DNA of 39,221 bases from Bacteroidales bacterium (GTDB lineage: Bacteria > Bacteroidota > Bacteroidia > Bacteroidales > F082), in contig WFZS01000111.1 in the NCBI GenBank assembly GCA_015489465.1, positions 1 to 39,221 on the forward strand, written 5' to 3'. Shown here piece by piece: positions 16,903 through 27,095 of this stretch (its first letter is position 1; every line of letters starts with the position of its first letter). The notes under the pieces were generated by a model. It did not search any database and was not told the origin of the DNA. It saw only the letters and a list, made by a program, of their open reading frames with translations. The position numbers and the translations under genes are program-made.

Positions 16903-18447
16903 CTATTCTTTCCAATCTATCAATGGCGATTTATAATAGTTTATATCAAGTGCTTTAAATCTTGACGCTTGCTTTGCGATACGTTTTTTATAGTCGTCCC
17001 ACGAACGTTCTTTAGCCGGTGTCCAACCGATTTCGGCATGCCCTGGCAAACGGGGAAAGACCATATATTCAATATCATCAAAAGTTTTTATTGTTTCGGT
17101 CCATAAAGGTGATTCAACACCGGTTATATCTTTTTTATGTATTCCTTTAACCGATGTTGCGGGATCCCAATCGTAAGCTTTTTTCACATTTACATACCCC
17201 GACCAGTGTAGTCCCAAAGGTGTTTTTTTGTTGTATTGCATATCCAAATATGTCCGGGAGCCGGGAGCCATCAATATTTTACCTCCTTTTTTTACCGCCA
17301 GAACCGCATTGGAATCTTTTGCCCAATATTCGGCAACGGTACCGGGTTTTATTTCACTGAGAGCTATTTCGTCCCATCCCAAAACCTTTTTACCGTATTT
17401 TGCAACAATGTCTTGAACTTTCGAAATAAAATAGATGTAATCTTCCTTTTTAGTTGCATGCGATTCGTCACCGCCGATGTGAATATATTCCCCCGGAGTT
17501 ATGGCTGAAAGCTCGCGGATAACATCGTCCACAAACTTGTATGTTACATCTTTGTGAACACACAGCGTACTGAATCCCACATCCGTTCCGGTATAAAGCT
17601 CTTTGGCTTTGTTATCGCAATTAAGTTCGGGATAAGAAGCAAGTGCCGCATTTATGTGCCCGGGCATATCTATTTCGGGGATGACGGTAATGTATCTTTC
17701 GGCTGCATATCTGACAATTTCTTTATAATCTTCTTGGGTGAAAAAACCGCCTTTACCACCCCCAACTTGTGTTTTACCGCCTATTTCGGTAAGTTTCGGC
17801 CACGATTTTATTTCGATACGCCATCCCTGGTCATCGGAAAGGTGAAGATGCAAAGTATTGATTTTATAAATGGAAATGAGGTCAATCAAATGTTTTACAT
17901 CTTCAACACCGAAAAAATGCCTGCTGACATCAAGCATCATACCTCTATATCTGTAAGACGGGAAATCGGTTATCTCGCCGTCGGGTATTTTCCAAGGTCC
18001 TTTTTGAACGGTTTTCTTTTCAACTTTTGCAGGTAGCAGTTGCCTTATTGTTTGAATCCCTCTGAAAATACCTTCGGGAGTATTTGCCGAAAGTGTGATA
18101 ACCTGAGGGTATATTTTTAATTTGTAACCTTCGGTTCCCAATTCGGGATTTTCAATTATTTCAAAAGTTATGGAATGCCGGGTTGTTTCTTTGGAAAGCG
18201 GTTTAACGGCAATGTCAAAACCCGTTGCAGGCTTTATAAGATTTTTAAAATAAAGAGCAACTTTTTTCAGTTCCTCATTGTTATCGGTGTAATAAATAGT
18301 TGTTTTGTTGCTCAACTCAAATGCTCCAAGATTATTTTCCATTAACACCGGTTTCGGAATTAACCCCGCCGAAGTAATAGTATTTTGCCCTTTTACAAAA
18401 CCGAAAGTTAATATTGCCGCAATTAAAAATAAAATCCTCAACCTCAT
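16903..18447 (-). CDS. Beta-N-acetylhexosaminidase (GH20)
   Basis: A secreted glycoside hydrolase of family 20 that removes terminal beta-linked GlcNAc/GalNAc by substrate-assisted catalysis. I chose the ATG at 18447 because it gives a clean signal peptide (MRLRILFLIAAILTFGFVKGQ); a longer frame to 18498 would overlap arsC and put 17 polar residues in front. With this start the protein is 514 residues: a GH20b N-terminal domain (about 25-155), then the barrel with RGMMLDVSRHF, HLHLSDDQGW, EIDMPGH and the catalytic D327-E328 in HIGGDESH. It is the last gene of the yicC-gmk-arsC cluster, starting ten bases after arsC. It likely serves host glycans, chitin oligomers or cell-wall recycling. Confidence 0.92.
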   Translation of the reverse strand: MRLRILFLIAAILTFGFVKGQNTITSAGLIPKPVLMENNLGAFELSNKTTIYYTDNNEELKKVALYFKNLIKPATGFDIAVKPLSKETTRHSITFEIIENPELGTEGYKLKIYPQVITLSANTPEGIFRGIQTIRQLLPAKVEKKTVQKGPWKIPDGEITDFPSYRYRGMMLDVSRHFFGVEDVKHLIDLISIYKINTLHLHLSDDQGWRIEIKSWPKLTEIGGKTQVGGGKGGFFTQEDYKEIVRYAAERYITVIPEIDMPGHINAALASYPELNCDNKAKELYTGTDVGFSTLCVHKDVTYKFVDDVIRELSAITPGEYIHIGGDESHATKKEDYIYFISKVQDIVAKYGKKVLGWDEIALSEIKPGTVAEYWAKDSNAVLAVKKGGKILMAPGSRTYLDMQYNKKTPLGLHWSGYVNVKKAYDWDPATSVKGIHKKDITGVESPLWTETIKTFDDIEYMVFPRLPGHAEIGWTPAKERSWDDYKKRIAKQASRFKALDINYYKSPLIDWKE

Positions 18448-18457
18448 TACTACAATG

Positions 18458-18889
18458 TTATTTTTTGATATTTGTTTCGTAAAATTTTTTGAAATCACGT
18501 TCTATTTCATCTCTTATTCTTCTGAACTCCGATAATATAAACTCCTCGCTGCCTTTGGCTTCCGCCGGGTCGTCGAAACCGATATGCAACCTGTGTTTTA
18601 CATCTCCTGCAAATACGGGACAAACTTCTTTTGCTCCATCGCATACCGTTATTACATAATCAAAGCTTTCGTTTATAAAGTCATTAACGTTTTTAGGTTT
18701 TCCCGATGAAATATCTATCCCTTTTTCTTTCATAACTTCAACGGCTTTCGGGTGGACTTTATCACTCGGGTTTGTACCCGCCGAAACCACATATAAGTTA
18801 TTGTCAAAGGATTTCAAAAACCCCTCTGCCATCTGACTTCTACACGAGTTACCCGTACAAAGGACAAGTATTTTAATTTTATCTTTCAT
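18458..18889 (-). CDS. arsC: Thioredoxin-type arsenate reductase / LMW phosphatase fold
   Basis: A 143-residue low-molecular-weight protein-tyrosine-phosphatase-fold enzyme. The P-loop is C11-TGNSC-R17, and the redox pair C83 (TVCDGA) and C90 (KEVCPVF) is in place, as in the thioredoxin-coupled ArsC of Gram-positive bacteria. All three cysteines of the arsenate mechanism are present, favouring arsenate reductase over a plain phosphatase, which lacks the pair. There is no arsenite pump or ArsR regulator here; the gene sits between gmk and a GH20 gene, 17 bases after gmk. Confidence 0.86.
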   Translation of the reverse strand: MKDKIKILVLCTGNSCRSQMAEGFLKSFDNNLYVVSAGTNPSDKVHPKAVEVMKEKGIDISSGKPKNVNDFINESFDYVITVCDGAKEVCPVFAGDVKHRLHIGFDDPAEAKGSEEFILSEFRRIRDEIERDFKKFYETNIKK

Positions 18890-18906
18890 AAGTAAATTTC
18901 TCTATT

Positions 18907-19491
18907 TTATTTGTTTAAAAATTCTTCAACAATATTTTTTATCTCTTTTTTAGCCTCTTCCAAGTCATCGTTTACAACAATCTTGTCAAATTTACCGGCA
19001 AACTGCATTTCATATTTTGCTTTCCCTATCCTTTTTTTGATACTTTCATCGGTTTCGGTATTACGGTTTCGCAATCTTCTTTCAAGTTCCTCCACCGAAG
19101 GAGGCATTATGAAAATCGACAAAGCATCGTCGCCATACATCTTTTTGATGTTCATACCTCCCATCACGTCAACGTCAAACACTACATTTTTGCCCTCGTT
19201 ACGTAACCTTTCAACCTCGGAGGCAAGGGTTCCGTAAAATTGATTTTCATAAACCTCTTCCCATTCCACAAACTCGTTGTTTTTTATTTTTTCTTTAAAC
19301 TCGTCGGCGGTCAGAAAATAATAATCTTTTCCGTTGACTTCTCCCGGTCGCATTTTACGGCTTGTTGCCGAAACCGAAAAAACAAGTCCGGGTATTTCAT
19401 TCATCAACCAATGAACAAGTGTTGTTTTACCGGCACCCGACGGAGCCGAAAAAACAATTAATTTTCCTTTTTTATCGCTTTTCATTGACAA
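18907..19491 (-). CDS. gmk: Guanylate kinase
   Basis: Phosphorylates GMP to GDP with ATP. The 194 residues match the family length. The P-loop is SAPSGAGKTT (15-24), followed by the GMP-binding segment SATSRKMRPGEVNGKDYYFL, the EWEEVYENQFYGT motif, and DVDVMGGMNIKK. It starts immediately after the yicC stop, an arrangement (yicC-gmk) common in many bacteria. A second in-frame ATG two codons later could be the real start. Confidence 0.96.
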   Translation of the reverse strand: MSMKSDKKGKLIVFSAPSGAGKTTLVHWLMNEIPGLVFSVSATSRKMRPGEVNGKDYYFLTADEFKEKIKNNEFVEWEEVYENQFYGTLASEVERLRNEGKNVVFDVDVMGGMNIKKMYGDDALSIFIMPPSVEELERRLRNRNTETDESIKKRIGKAKYEMQFAGKFDKIVVNDDLEEAKKEIKNIVEEFLNK

Positions 19492-19492
19492 G

Positions 19493-20368
19493 TTACAAAA
19501 TATTGAATAGTTGTTCTTTTATTTTTTCCAATTCATCTTTCATTAGCACCACAAGTTTTTGAATATCCGCGTTGTTTGCTTTTGATCCGATTGTGTTTAT
19601 TTCGCGGCCTATTTCTTGCGTTACGAATCCCAGTTTTTTACCGGGCGATTCGGGTGCTTTAACGGTTTCCAGGAAATAATTGCAATGTTTTTCGAGCCGC
19701 ACTTTTTCCTCGGTTATGTCAAATTTTTCTATGTAATAAATCATCTCTTGTTCAAGGCGGTTTTCATCTATTCCTGCATCACCCGCAAGCTCTTCAACTC
19801 TTTTCCGTATTCTTTCTTTAATAACGGGAATGCGTTGCTCTTCAAAAGGATCTATACTTTTTAAAAGTCCGGTGATGTTTTTTATTCTGGAAACAATGTC
19901 TTTTTCAAGAATGGAACCTTCGTGAATTCTGAACCCATCAACTTTGTCGAGCGCATTTTCAAGACCTTTCATTATCATTCTCATCTCTTCTTCACCGGTT
20001 TCCTGTTTTTCCTGCACCAAAATATCGGGCATTTTCATTATCGCAGGCAAAAATCCTGAATAATCCGTTTGTCCGACGGAACTTGCAATATCAACCATTT
20101 GGTTGTAATAATGTTCTGCCAAAGTTTTATTTATCACAGGGGCGGCATCAACGGATGTTATTTCAATTTGAAAAACAACATCTATTTTGCCCCGTTGCAG
20201 TTTTTTACTTATCATCGAGCGTATTTCCGCTTCTTTTTCCCTCAGTTCGGCAGGTAATCTTAAATTAAGATCCAATTGTTTGCTGTTAAGCGTGCGTATT
20301 TCAATTGTTATTTTACGGTCCGGTGTTTCAACAATCTCTTTACCGAAACCGGTCATTGATTTTAACAT
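19493..20368 (-). CDS. YicC-family endoribonuclease
   Basis: A 291-residue YicC/YloC protein: N-terminal YicC domain beginning LKSMTGFGKEIVETPDRKI with the LNSKQLDLNLRLP motif, and the C-terminal DUF1732 domain ending LGFVTQEIGREINTIGSKANNADIQ. E. coli YicC is an endoribonuclease acting on small RNAs; that activity is inferred for this homologue. It heads a minus-strand cluster with gmk, arsC and the GH20 gene. Confidence 0.93.
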   Translation of the reverse strand: MLKSMTGFGKEIVETPDRKITIEIRTLNSKQLDLNLRLPAELREKEAEIRSMISKKLQRGKIDVVFQIEITSVDAAPVINKTLAEHYYNQMVDIASSVGQTDYSGFLPAIMKMPDILVQEKQETGEEEMRMIMKGLENALDKVDGFRIHEGSILEKDIVSRIKNITGLLKSIDPFEEQRIPVIKERIRKRVEELAGDAGIDENRLEQEMIYYIEKFDITEEKVRLEKHCNYFLETVKAPESPGKKLGFVTQEIGREINTIGSKANNADIQKLVVLMKDELEKIKEQLFNIL

Positions 20369-20512
20369 AAAATTAAAATTATATTTTCAGCTAAAATAAA
20401 TATTTAAAGCGAGAGGAGTTAAAATATCTTTTAGTATATAATACGCAAACTTTTATTATTCTACTTTTAATTAATTTTGAAATTACCATTATCAAATTAC
20501 ATTGTTATTAAT

Positions 20513-20543
20513 AAAAAAGCCGATTTTAACAACCGGCTTTTTT
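20513..20543 (-). terminator. Intrinsic terminator of purL
   Basis: The arms AAAAAAGCCG (20513-20522) and CGGCTTTTTT (20534-20543) pair perfectly, with a T-run on either reading strand. It lies just past the purL stop and could also act on the opposite strand. Confidence 0.8.
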
Positions 20544-20547
20544 AACA

Positions 20548-23500
20548 CTACTTTTCAATTTGACTTTTTATCCATTTGCGTGCGTTTACAAAGGCTTCCA
20601 GCCACGGTGTCATCTCGTTGTCCTTATACTTTTCAGGATACACGGGCCATTGCCACGGCAGGAAAGCTCTTTCCAGGTGAGGCATCATTGCAAGGTGTCG
20701 CCCGTCATTGGAACATATTGCCGCCGTTGACCAGTCGGAACCGTTGGGGTTACCCGGATATTCATTATAACTGTACCTCATCACAAGGTTATAATTATCG
20801 CTGTAGCAAGGAAAACTGAATTTACCTTCCCCGTGAGCAATCCATACGCCAAGACGACTTCCCGAAAGTGAATTCAACATCACCGAATTATTTTCGGGAA
20901 TGTTGACATTTACAAATCCCGATTCAAATTTTCCGGAGTCGTTGTGCAACATTTTAGGATGCTCGGGATGTTCGGGATATATAAGGTTCAATTCCATCAT
21001 CAACTGACAACCGTTACAAACTCCCAAACTGAGATTATCGGTTCTTTCGTAGAAATTATCAAGGGCTTTTTTTGCTTTGTCATTGTATAAAAAAGCACCT
21101 GCCCATCCTTTTGCCGAGCCTAAAACATCGGAATTTGAAAAACCGCCCACAAAAACAATAAAGTTCACATCTTTAAGATTTTCGCGTCCCGATATAAGGT
21201 CGGTCATATGAATGTCTTTAACTTCAAATCCCGCAAGGTATAAAGCGTATGCCATTTCCCTGTCGCCGTTTACACCTTTCTCTCTGATTATAGCCGCTTT
21301 AGCCTTACTTTTGGTTTTGTGTGACGGATCTATTCCGTAATCGGCAAATTTTCCGGTAAACGATTTGTTAAATGAAAATTTAAGATCTTGACGGTCGAAA
21401 TTATGCAAACGACGGTATGCATGGCTCTCTCCACTTTGCTTCATATCAAATAGATATGAAGTTTCAAACCATATTTTTCTAAGGTTATTAATATCAAATT
21501 TGTAAATCTTCTCTCTGTGATTTATTTCTATCTTTCCGTTAAGATTTACTTCGCCGATATTTTTATATTTTAAACCTTTAAGTTCTTTTATAATTTCTTT
21601 TTCGTCATCAACTTGGATAACAACTCCCGGGTTTTCGGAGAACATAATCTTAATAAGATCATCCTCTTCAAAAGCAACGGTATTAATTGACATACCGTTG
21701 TCGGTAGTAGCAAAGTTCATCTCCAAAAGGGTGGTTATAAGTCCTCCCGAAGATATGTCGTGACCCGACAATATTTTACCTTTTTCAATTAACTTTTGAA
21801 TCGTGTTAAATGCTTTTATAAAATATTTTGAATCTTTAACGTCGGGGCATTTTTTACCTACTTTATTTATTGTTTGTGCAAAACTGCTGCCTCCCAACTC
21901 AAGCGGTGCCGATGAAAAATCGATATATACGATTTTAGAACCTTGTTTTGGAACAATAACGGGTTTTACGGCTTTTGTAAAATCGGTAATTTCACCAACC
22001 GCCGTTATAATAACTGTTCCGGGAGCATAAACGGTTTTTCCGTCGGGATATTTTTGAGTCATCGACAACGAATCTTTTCCTGTAGGTATGTTTATGCCCA
22101 GCTCTATGGCAAAATCACTTACAGCCTTAACAGCCCGGTATAACCTGGCATTTTCTCCTTTATTTTTTGCAGGCCACATCCAGTTGGCACTTAACGATAC
22201 ACCTTTAAGGTTTTCTTTAACGGGTGCCCAAACCAAGTTTGTAAGTGATTCGGCAATGGAAAGCCGTGAACCCGCTTCAGGATTGATAAGTGCTGCAACG
22301 GGAGCATGTCCCAAAGCCGTACCTACACCTGATTTACCTTTGTAATCCAAAGCCATTATTCCCATGTTGTTAAGCGGCAATTGTATAGTTCCTGCAGTTT
22401 GTTGCAAGGCCACTTTGCCGGTTACAGACCTGTCAACTTTGTTGGTGAGCCAATCTTTGGATGCAACAGCTTCGATTCTTAAAATATTGTATAGGTAATT
22501 TTTAAAATCATCTTCGTTATATTCAAGGTCTTCGAAATCGGTTTTTGCATCTTCCGATTTATCTTTAAGAACGGTCTTAGGTGGCTTTCCGAAAAGATAT
22601 TCCAATTGCAGATCCACGGGACAGCTGTCATCATCTTCCTTAAACACCAAACGCTTGTCGTTTGTTACCGTACCCACTTCATAATGGGGTGCACGTTCAC
22701 GGTCGGCAACGCGTTGCAGCATCTCTTCATAATCCTTTTTCATAACAAGACCCATTCTTTCTTGCGACTCGTTACCCAGAATTTCTTTTGACGAGAGTGT
22801 AGGATCACCAACGGGAAGTTTCCCGACTTCAATAACGGCTCCGGTTTCTTCAACAAGTTCCGAAAGACTGTTGAGATGTCCTCCGGCACCATGATCGTGT
22901 ATTGAAACAATGGGGTTACGGTCGGTTTCCGTCATTGCACGAACCACGTTTGCAACACGTTTTTGCATTTCGGGGTTAGCCCTTTGAACAGCGTTCAGCT
23001 CTATACTTTTACCAAACTCACCGGTAGCCACCGACGAAACTGCACCACCGCCCATGCCTATCCTGTAATTATCACCGCCCAATACAACAATAACATCACC
23101 CTCTTCGGGAATATCTTTTTTACTGTCTTCCTCTTTAGCGTAGCCCACACCTCCGGCAAGCATTATCACTTTGTCGTACCCGTAATATTTTCCTTTTTCT
23201 TCATGCTCAAAGGTGAACAAACTTCCGTTAATTAATGGTTGTCCGAATTTGTTACCGAAATCTGATGCGCCGTTAGATGCTTTTATGAGTATGTCGCAAG
23301 GTTTCTGGTAAAGCCAATTACGTTCTTGCTTGTTTTGTATCCACGGTAATGTTACATCTAGACGAGGGTATGAAGTCATATAAACGGCAGTACCGCCCAG
23401 CGGATTGCTTCCCTTTCCACCTGCCAAACGGTCGCGTATTTCCCCTCCGCTACCGGTCGCGGCACCGTTAAAAGGTTCTACGGTCGTAGGAAAGTTATGC

Positions 23501-24243
23501 GTTTCGGCTTTGAGCGAAATTACCGAGTTTATCTCTTTAACGGTAAAGAAATCGGCTTTATCTTGTGTTTTAGGGGCAAACTGTTCAATTTTAGGTCCTA
23601 AAATAAAAGCAACATTGTCTTTATAAGCCGAAACAAGCCTGTTCTTATTTTTTTGCGAGGTCTTTTTTATTAAAGCAAAAAGGCTCTCTTTCATCTCCTT
23701 TCCGTCGATAATAAAAGTGCCGTTAAATATTTTATGACGGCAATGCTCGGAATTTATTTGTGCAAAACCGTAAACTTCGGAATCGGTAAGTTTACGTCCT
23801 ATTTTTTCACTTACCTTTTCAAGATATTCTATCTCATCATCACTTAAAGCAAGACCTTCTTTTTCATTATATTCCTTAATATTTTCAATATATACCGTAG
23901 GTTCGGGTTTTACCGGAATGTCAAAGACCGTTTGATCCAGGTTTTTGTAAAGTTGTTGAAGCATTGGATCGAAAGAAACCTTTTCATTGGGAACTTCTTT
24001 AAACTCTTCTATTCTTTCTATCCCTTTTATACCCATATTTTGGGTTATCTCAACAGCGTTGGTACTCCATGGGGTTACCATTTCTTTACGCGGACCGATA
24101 AAGTAACCGTTAATTTTTGATTTCATTAAAAATCCTGCATTGCCGAAAAGCCAGATCAGTTTATTAATATCATCATCGGAAAGATGTGTGCGCGACAATA
24201 CGGCATAGTATTTATCGGCACCTGAATTGAAGAAAGAAACCAT
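20548..24243 (-). CDS. purL: Phosphoribosylformylglycinamidine synthase, large single-chain form
   Basis: Converts FGAR, ATP and glutamine to FGAM, the fourth step of purine synthesis. The 1231 residues are the large form that carries everything in one chain: an N-terminal PurS-like domain (about 1-150), a linker, two AIRS/PurM-like halves (with [35 protein letters not shown] and the second half starting near 620), and a C-terminal glutaminase domain with the nucleophile in [11 protein letters not shown] and a late HGEGKF. It is transcribed alone, divergent from the acyl-CoA synthetase gene, and ends at an intrinsic terminator. Confidence 0.97.
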   Translation of the reverse strand: MVSFFNSGADKYYAVLSRTHLSDDDINKLIWLFGNAGFLMKSKINGYFIGPRKEMVTPWSTNAVEITQNMGIKGIERIEEFKEVPNEKVSFDPMLQQLYKNLDQTVFDIPVKPEPTVYIENIKEYNEKEGLALSDDEIEYLEKVSEKIGRKLTDSEVYGFAQINSEHCRHKIFNGTFIIDGKEMKESLFALIKKTSQKNKNRLVSAYKDNVAFILGPKIEQFAPKTQDKADFFTVKEINSVISLKAETHNFPTTVEPFNGAATGSGGEIRDRLAGGKGSNPLGGTAVYMTSYPRLDVTLPWIQNKQERNWLYQKPCDILIKASNGASDFGNKFGQPLINGSLFTFEHEEKGKYYGYDKVIMLAGGVGYAKEEDSKKDIPEEGDVIVVLGGDNYRIGMGGGAVSSVATGEFGKSIELNAVQRANPEMQKRVANVVRAMTETDRNPIVSIHDHGAGGHLNSLSELVEETGAVIEVGKLPVGDPTLSSKEILGNESQERMGLVMKKDYEEMLQRVADRERAPHYEVGTVTNDKRLVFKEDDDSCPVDLQLEYLFGKPPKTVLKDKSEDAKTDFEDLEYNEDDFKNYLYNILRIEAVASKDWLTNKVDRSVTGKVALQQTAGTIQLPLNNMGIMALDYKGKSGVGTALGHAPVAALINPEAGSRLSIAESLTNLVWAPVKENLKGVSLSANWMWPAKNKGENARLYRAVKAVSDFAIELGINIPTGKDSLSMTQKYPDGKTVYAPGTVIITAVGEITDFTKAVKPVIVPKQGSKIVYIDFSSAPLELGGSSFAQTINKVGKKCPDVKDSKYFIKAFNTIQKLIEKGKILSGHDISSGGLITTLLEMNFATTDNGMSINTVAFEEDDLIKIMFSENPGVVIQVDDEKEIIKELKGLKYKNIGEVNLNGKIEINHREKIYKFDINNLRKIWFETSYLFDMKQSGESHAYRRLHNFDRQDLKFSFNKSFTGKFADYGIDPSHKTKSKAKAAIIREKGVNGDREMAYALYLAGFEVKDIHMTDLISGRENLKDVNFIVFVGGFSNSDVLGSAKGWAGAFLYNDKAKKALDNFYERTDNLSLGVCNGCQLMMELNLIYPEHPEHPKMLHNDSGKFESGFVNVNIPENNSVMLNSLSGSRLGVWIAHGEGKFSFPCYSDNYNLVMRYSYNEYPGNPNGSDWSTAAICSNDGRHLAMMPHLERAFLPWQWPVYPEKYKDNEMTPWLEAFVNARKWIKSQIEK

Positions 24244-24346
24244 AATTAAAAATTGACCCCGTTAAAATTAGTTGCAAAGATTATAAAAATGTGTTGATAA
24301 ATCTTAATTTTTGTCAAAAAAACTGTCTCAAAACATTATTAATAAA

Positions 24347-24364
24347 AGTTATGCGCGCATAACT
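24347..24364. promoter_or_regulatory. Perfect 18-bp palindrome upstream of the acyl-CoA synthetase gene; candidate operator
   Basis: AGTTATGCGCGCATAACT is a perfect palindrome in the purL/acyl-CoA synthetase intergenic space, centred about 101 bases before the synthetase start. It shares length, symmetry and the TATGC-RY-GCATA core with the site upstream of etfBA (6063-6080). Confidence 0.6.
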
Positions 24365-24410
24365 GTTTTAAGTAGTTGAGTATCAAAATTTAAAAATATT
24401 GAAAAATGTA

Positions 24411-24418
24411 TATTTTTG
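24411..24418 (+). promoter_or_regulatory. Promoter -7 element of the acyl-CoA synthetase gene
   Basis: TATTTTTG fits TAnnTTTG, 38 bases before the start codon and about 46 bases after the palindrome. The -33 element is not clear. Confidence 0.4.
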
Positions 24419-24456
24419 CGGCACCTGAATTTTAAGATTAATTTATTTATTGAACT

Positions 24457-26217
24457 ATGGAGGTAAAACGTATTTTCGATTTACTCGAAAGGTATGAAAA
24501 GGTTTTTGAACCCAAAGATGACGTTGTTGCATCGAAGGTAAATAAAAAATGGAAAAAATACAGCATTAAACATTTCAGAGACAATGTTGACAATATAAGT
24601 TACGGTTTGATGAAAATGGGGGTGAAAAAAGGCGATAAAATCGCTACGATTTCACCGAACCGGCCGGAGTGGAATTTTGTTGATCACGCCGTTTTACAAA
24701 TTGGAGCTGTTCATGTTCCCATATATCCTACAATCAGCGAGTCGGATTACAAATATATTTTAAATCATTCGGAGGTTAAATATATTTTCATTTCGGGAAA
24801 TGAAATTTGGCGTAAGATTAAACATATAGTACCCGAAATGCCACACATAAAAGGTGTTTTTTCTTTTAATGAAACAGAGGGAGTTAAACATTTAAGCGAG
24901 GTAATAGAATCGGGTAAAAGTAATACGGATAAAAAATTATTGGAAGAGAAAAAAGCGGCTGTTGAAGAAAATGACGTGGCAACAATTATTTATACTTCCG
25001 GCACCACCGGAAACCCTAAAGGTGTTATGCTTTCACATAAAAACATTTTGAGTAATGTAGAGGGAGTTTATGACATTTTTCCGGTTGATCAGCATTGCAG
25101 GGCAGTAAGTTATTTACCTCTTTGCCACGTTTACGAAAGGACAAATATCTATGTTTATTTGCATTTGGGTGTTTCAATTTATTATGCCGAAAATATGGGT
25201 ACGATAGCATCCGATATACAAGAGGTAAAACCCCATATTCTTACAACCGTTCCTCGATTATTGGAAAAAGTTTACGATAAAATTTTGGCAAAAGGAAGAA
25301 AACTTACGGGTTTTAAACATAATTTGTTTTTCTGGGCCGTAAGTTTGGGCGAAAAATACGAATACGACATTTCAAACCCATTATATCTTGCCAAATTAAA
25401 AATAGCCGATAAGCTAGTATTTACAAAATGGCGTGATGCTTTGGGCGGTAATTTAAGAGCCGTTATTTCGGGAGGAGCGGCTTTGCAACCCAGATTGGCA
25501 AGAGTGTATAATGCTGCCGGAATACCTACTATTGAAGGATACGGAATGACGGAAAGTTCGCCTGTTATTGCCGTTAACAGGTTTGAAAAGGGACGTAGAA
25601 AAATAGGAACCGTAGGTCCACCGTTGGATAATCTTAAAGTAAAGATATCCGAAGAGGGGGAAATATTGGCAAAAGGTCCGAACATTATGGTAGGCTATTA
25701 CAAACAACCGGAGCTTACAAAAATCACAGTTACCGACGGCTGGCTGCATACAGGTGATATGGGTGAAATCGATAAAGACGGCATGTTGAAAATAACCGGA
25801 CGTTTAAAAGAAATTTTCAAAACATCCATGGGAAAATATATTTCACCCGCACTGATAGAAAATAAGTTTAAAGAATCTCCTTTTATCGATCAGATTATTG
25901 TTGTCGGTGAACATCAAAAGTTTGCTGCCGCTTTAATAGTACCCGATTTTGAATATTTAAAACAGTGGGCAAAACTCCACGGTATTAAATATGAAAATAA
26001 CAAACAGATAATAAAAGAGAAAGCCGTAATTGACCGTTTCAAAAAAGAAGTGTCGGAGTATAACAAGTTTTTCGGTGATTACGAACGTATTAAAAAATTC
26101 GAATTGTTGGATCACGAATGGACTATCGAAACCGGTGAGATAACAGCTAACCTCAAGTTGAAGCGACGTGCCATAATGAAAAAATATAAAGACTTGATAG
26201 ACAGTCTTTTTGCTTAA
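24457..26217 (+). CDS. Long-chain acyl-CoA synthetase (AMP-binding)
   Basis: Activates free fatty acids to acyl-CoA through an acyl-AMP intermediate. The 586-residue adenylate-forming enzyme shows the ATP-grip motif IIYTSGTTGNPKGVMLSH (about 178-195), the LPLCHVYERT segment typical of long-chain synthetases, YGMTESSP, the ribose-binding aspartate in TGDMGEIDKDG, and the hinge GRLKEIFKTSMGKYISP. The catalytic-lysine region near the end (EITANLKLKRR) fits. It is a single-gene transcript with its own terminator. The palindrome upstream, shared with etfBA, suggests control by fatty-acid or acyl-CoA status. Exact chain-length preference is not readable. Confidence 0.93.
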   Translation: MEVKRIFDLLERYEKVFEPKDDVVASKVNKKWKKYSIKHFRDNVDNISYGLMKMGVKKGDKIATISPNRPEWNFVDHAVLQIGAVHVPIYPTISESDYKYILNHSEVKYIFISGNEIWRKIKHIVPEMPHIKGVFSFNETEGVKHLSEVIESGKSNTDKKLLEEKKAAVEENDVATIIYTSGTTGNPKGVMLSHKNILSNVEGVYDIFPVDQHCRAVSYLPLCHVYERTNIYVYLHLGVSIYYAENMGTIASDIQEVKPHILTTVPRLLEKVYDKILAKGRKLTGFKHNLFFWAVSLGEKYEYDISNPLYLAKLKIADKLVFTKWRDALGGNLRAVISGGAALQPRLARVYNAAGIPTIEGYGMTESSPVIAVNRFEKGRRKIGTVGPPLDNLKVKISEEGEILAKGPNIMVGYYKQPELTKITVTDGWLHTGDMGEIDKDGMLKITGRLKEIFKTSMGKYISPALIENKFKESPFIDQIIVVGEHQKFAAALIVPDFEYLKQWAKLHGIKYENNKQIIKEKAVIDRFKKEVSEYNKFFGDYERIKKFELLDHEWTIETGEITANLKLKRRAIMKKYKDLIDSLFA

Positions 26218-26225
26218 TACTTATG

Positions 26226-26255
26226 CTCCGGTCCATTAAAGCCGGAGTTTTTTTT
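26226..26255 (+). terminator. Intrinsic terminator of the acyl-CoA synthetase gene
   Basis: CTCCGG (26226-26231) pairs with CCGGAG (26242-26247) and is followed by eight T. Confidence 0.8.
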
Positions 26256-26356
26256 GATTTATTTTATCTAATTCAGTAATAAAATAATTATCGGATGAAA
26301 TGGTGAAGCCGGTTATTTTTTTTCCTTTTGAATTTCGGAACTTCGATTCTTAGATT

Positions 26357-27007
26357 TTATACTTTTTTCATCTCGTCAATGGTCTGCAAAATATCACCGG
26401 ATTTAAATATTGCATTACCGGCAACAAGGACATCGGCACCGGCTTTTACGAGATTTCCGGCATTTTCAAGGTTTACTCCGCCATCCACTTCAATCAATGC
26501 TTTTGAATTACTGGAAATAATAAGTTCTTTGAGTTTTTCGATTTTTACGTATGTATTTTCTATAAATTTTTGACCTCCGAATCCGGGGTTTACCGACATC
26601 AGTAAAACCAAATCAACATCCTTTATAATATCTTCCAAAAGCATGACGTTAGTATGCGGGTTTAAAACGACACCGGCTTTCATGCCCTCGTTTTTAATTG
26701 CATAAACGGTTCTGTGAAGATGAGTTACGGCTTCGTAATGTACCGAAAGAATATCGGCGCCGGCATTTTTAAAATCCTTTATATAGCGTTCGGGTTGAAC
26801 TATCATAAGGTGAACATCCAACGGTTTTTCGGCATATTTGTTTATATACGATATTACGGGAAATCCGAAAGAAATATTAGGAACGAAAACCCCGTCCATA
26901 ATGTCCAGATGAAACCAGTCGGCCGAACTCCGGTTAATAAGCTCAATTTCATGTTTCAAATTTCCAAAATCTGCCGACAGGAGTGATGGTGCAATTAAAT
27001 GATTCAT
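26357..27007 (-). CDS. rpe: Ribulose-phosphate 3-epimerase
   Basis: Interconverts ribulose-5-phosphate and xylulose-5-phosphate in the pentose phosphate pathway. The 216 residues form a TIM barrel with the family signatures APSLLSADFGNL at the start, WFHLDIMDGVFVPN with the metal-binding histidine and aspartate, LDVHLMI, LLMSVNPGFGGQ, and the phosphate-binding end EVDGGVN/GADVLVAGNAIF. On the minus strand a TATTTTTG element (27028-27021) lies 13 bases before the ATG and may be its promoter. Confidence 0.95.
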   Translation of the reverse strand: MNHLIAPSLLSADFGNLKHEIELINRSSADWFHLDIMDGVFVPNISFGFPVISYINKYAEKPLDVHLMIVQPERYIKDFKNAGADILSVHYEAVTHLHRTVYAIKNEGMKAGVVLNPHTNVMLLEDIIKDVDLVLLMSVNPGFGGQKFIENTYVKIEKLKELIISSNSKALIEVDGGVNLENAGNLVKAGADVLVAGNAIFKSGDILQTIDEMKKV

Positions 27008-27095
27008 ACCAATTTTTTTTCAAAAATAATTAATCGGAGGAATAAAAGTATAAAAACAAGTGTCTAAAAAGCAGAAACCATAAAAATTAACAGCT

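Noticed and set aside
18448-18498. Upstream start for the GH20 gene adding 17 residues
   Set aside because: It would overlap arsC and put a polar stretch before a clear signal peptide that begins at 18447.
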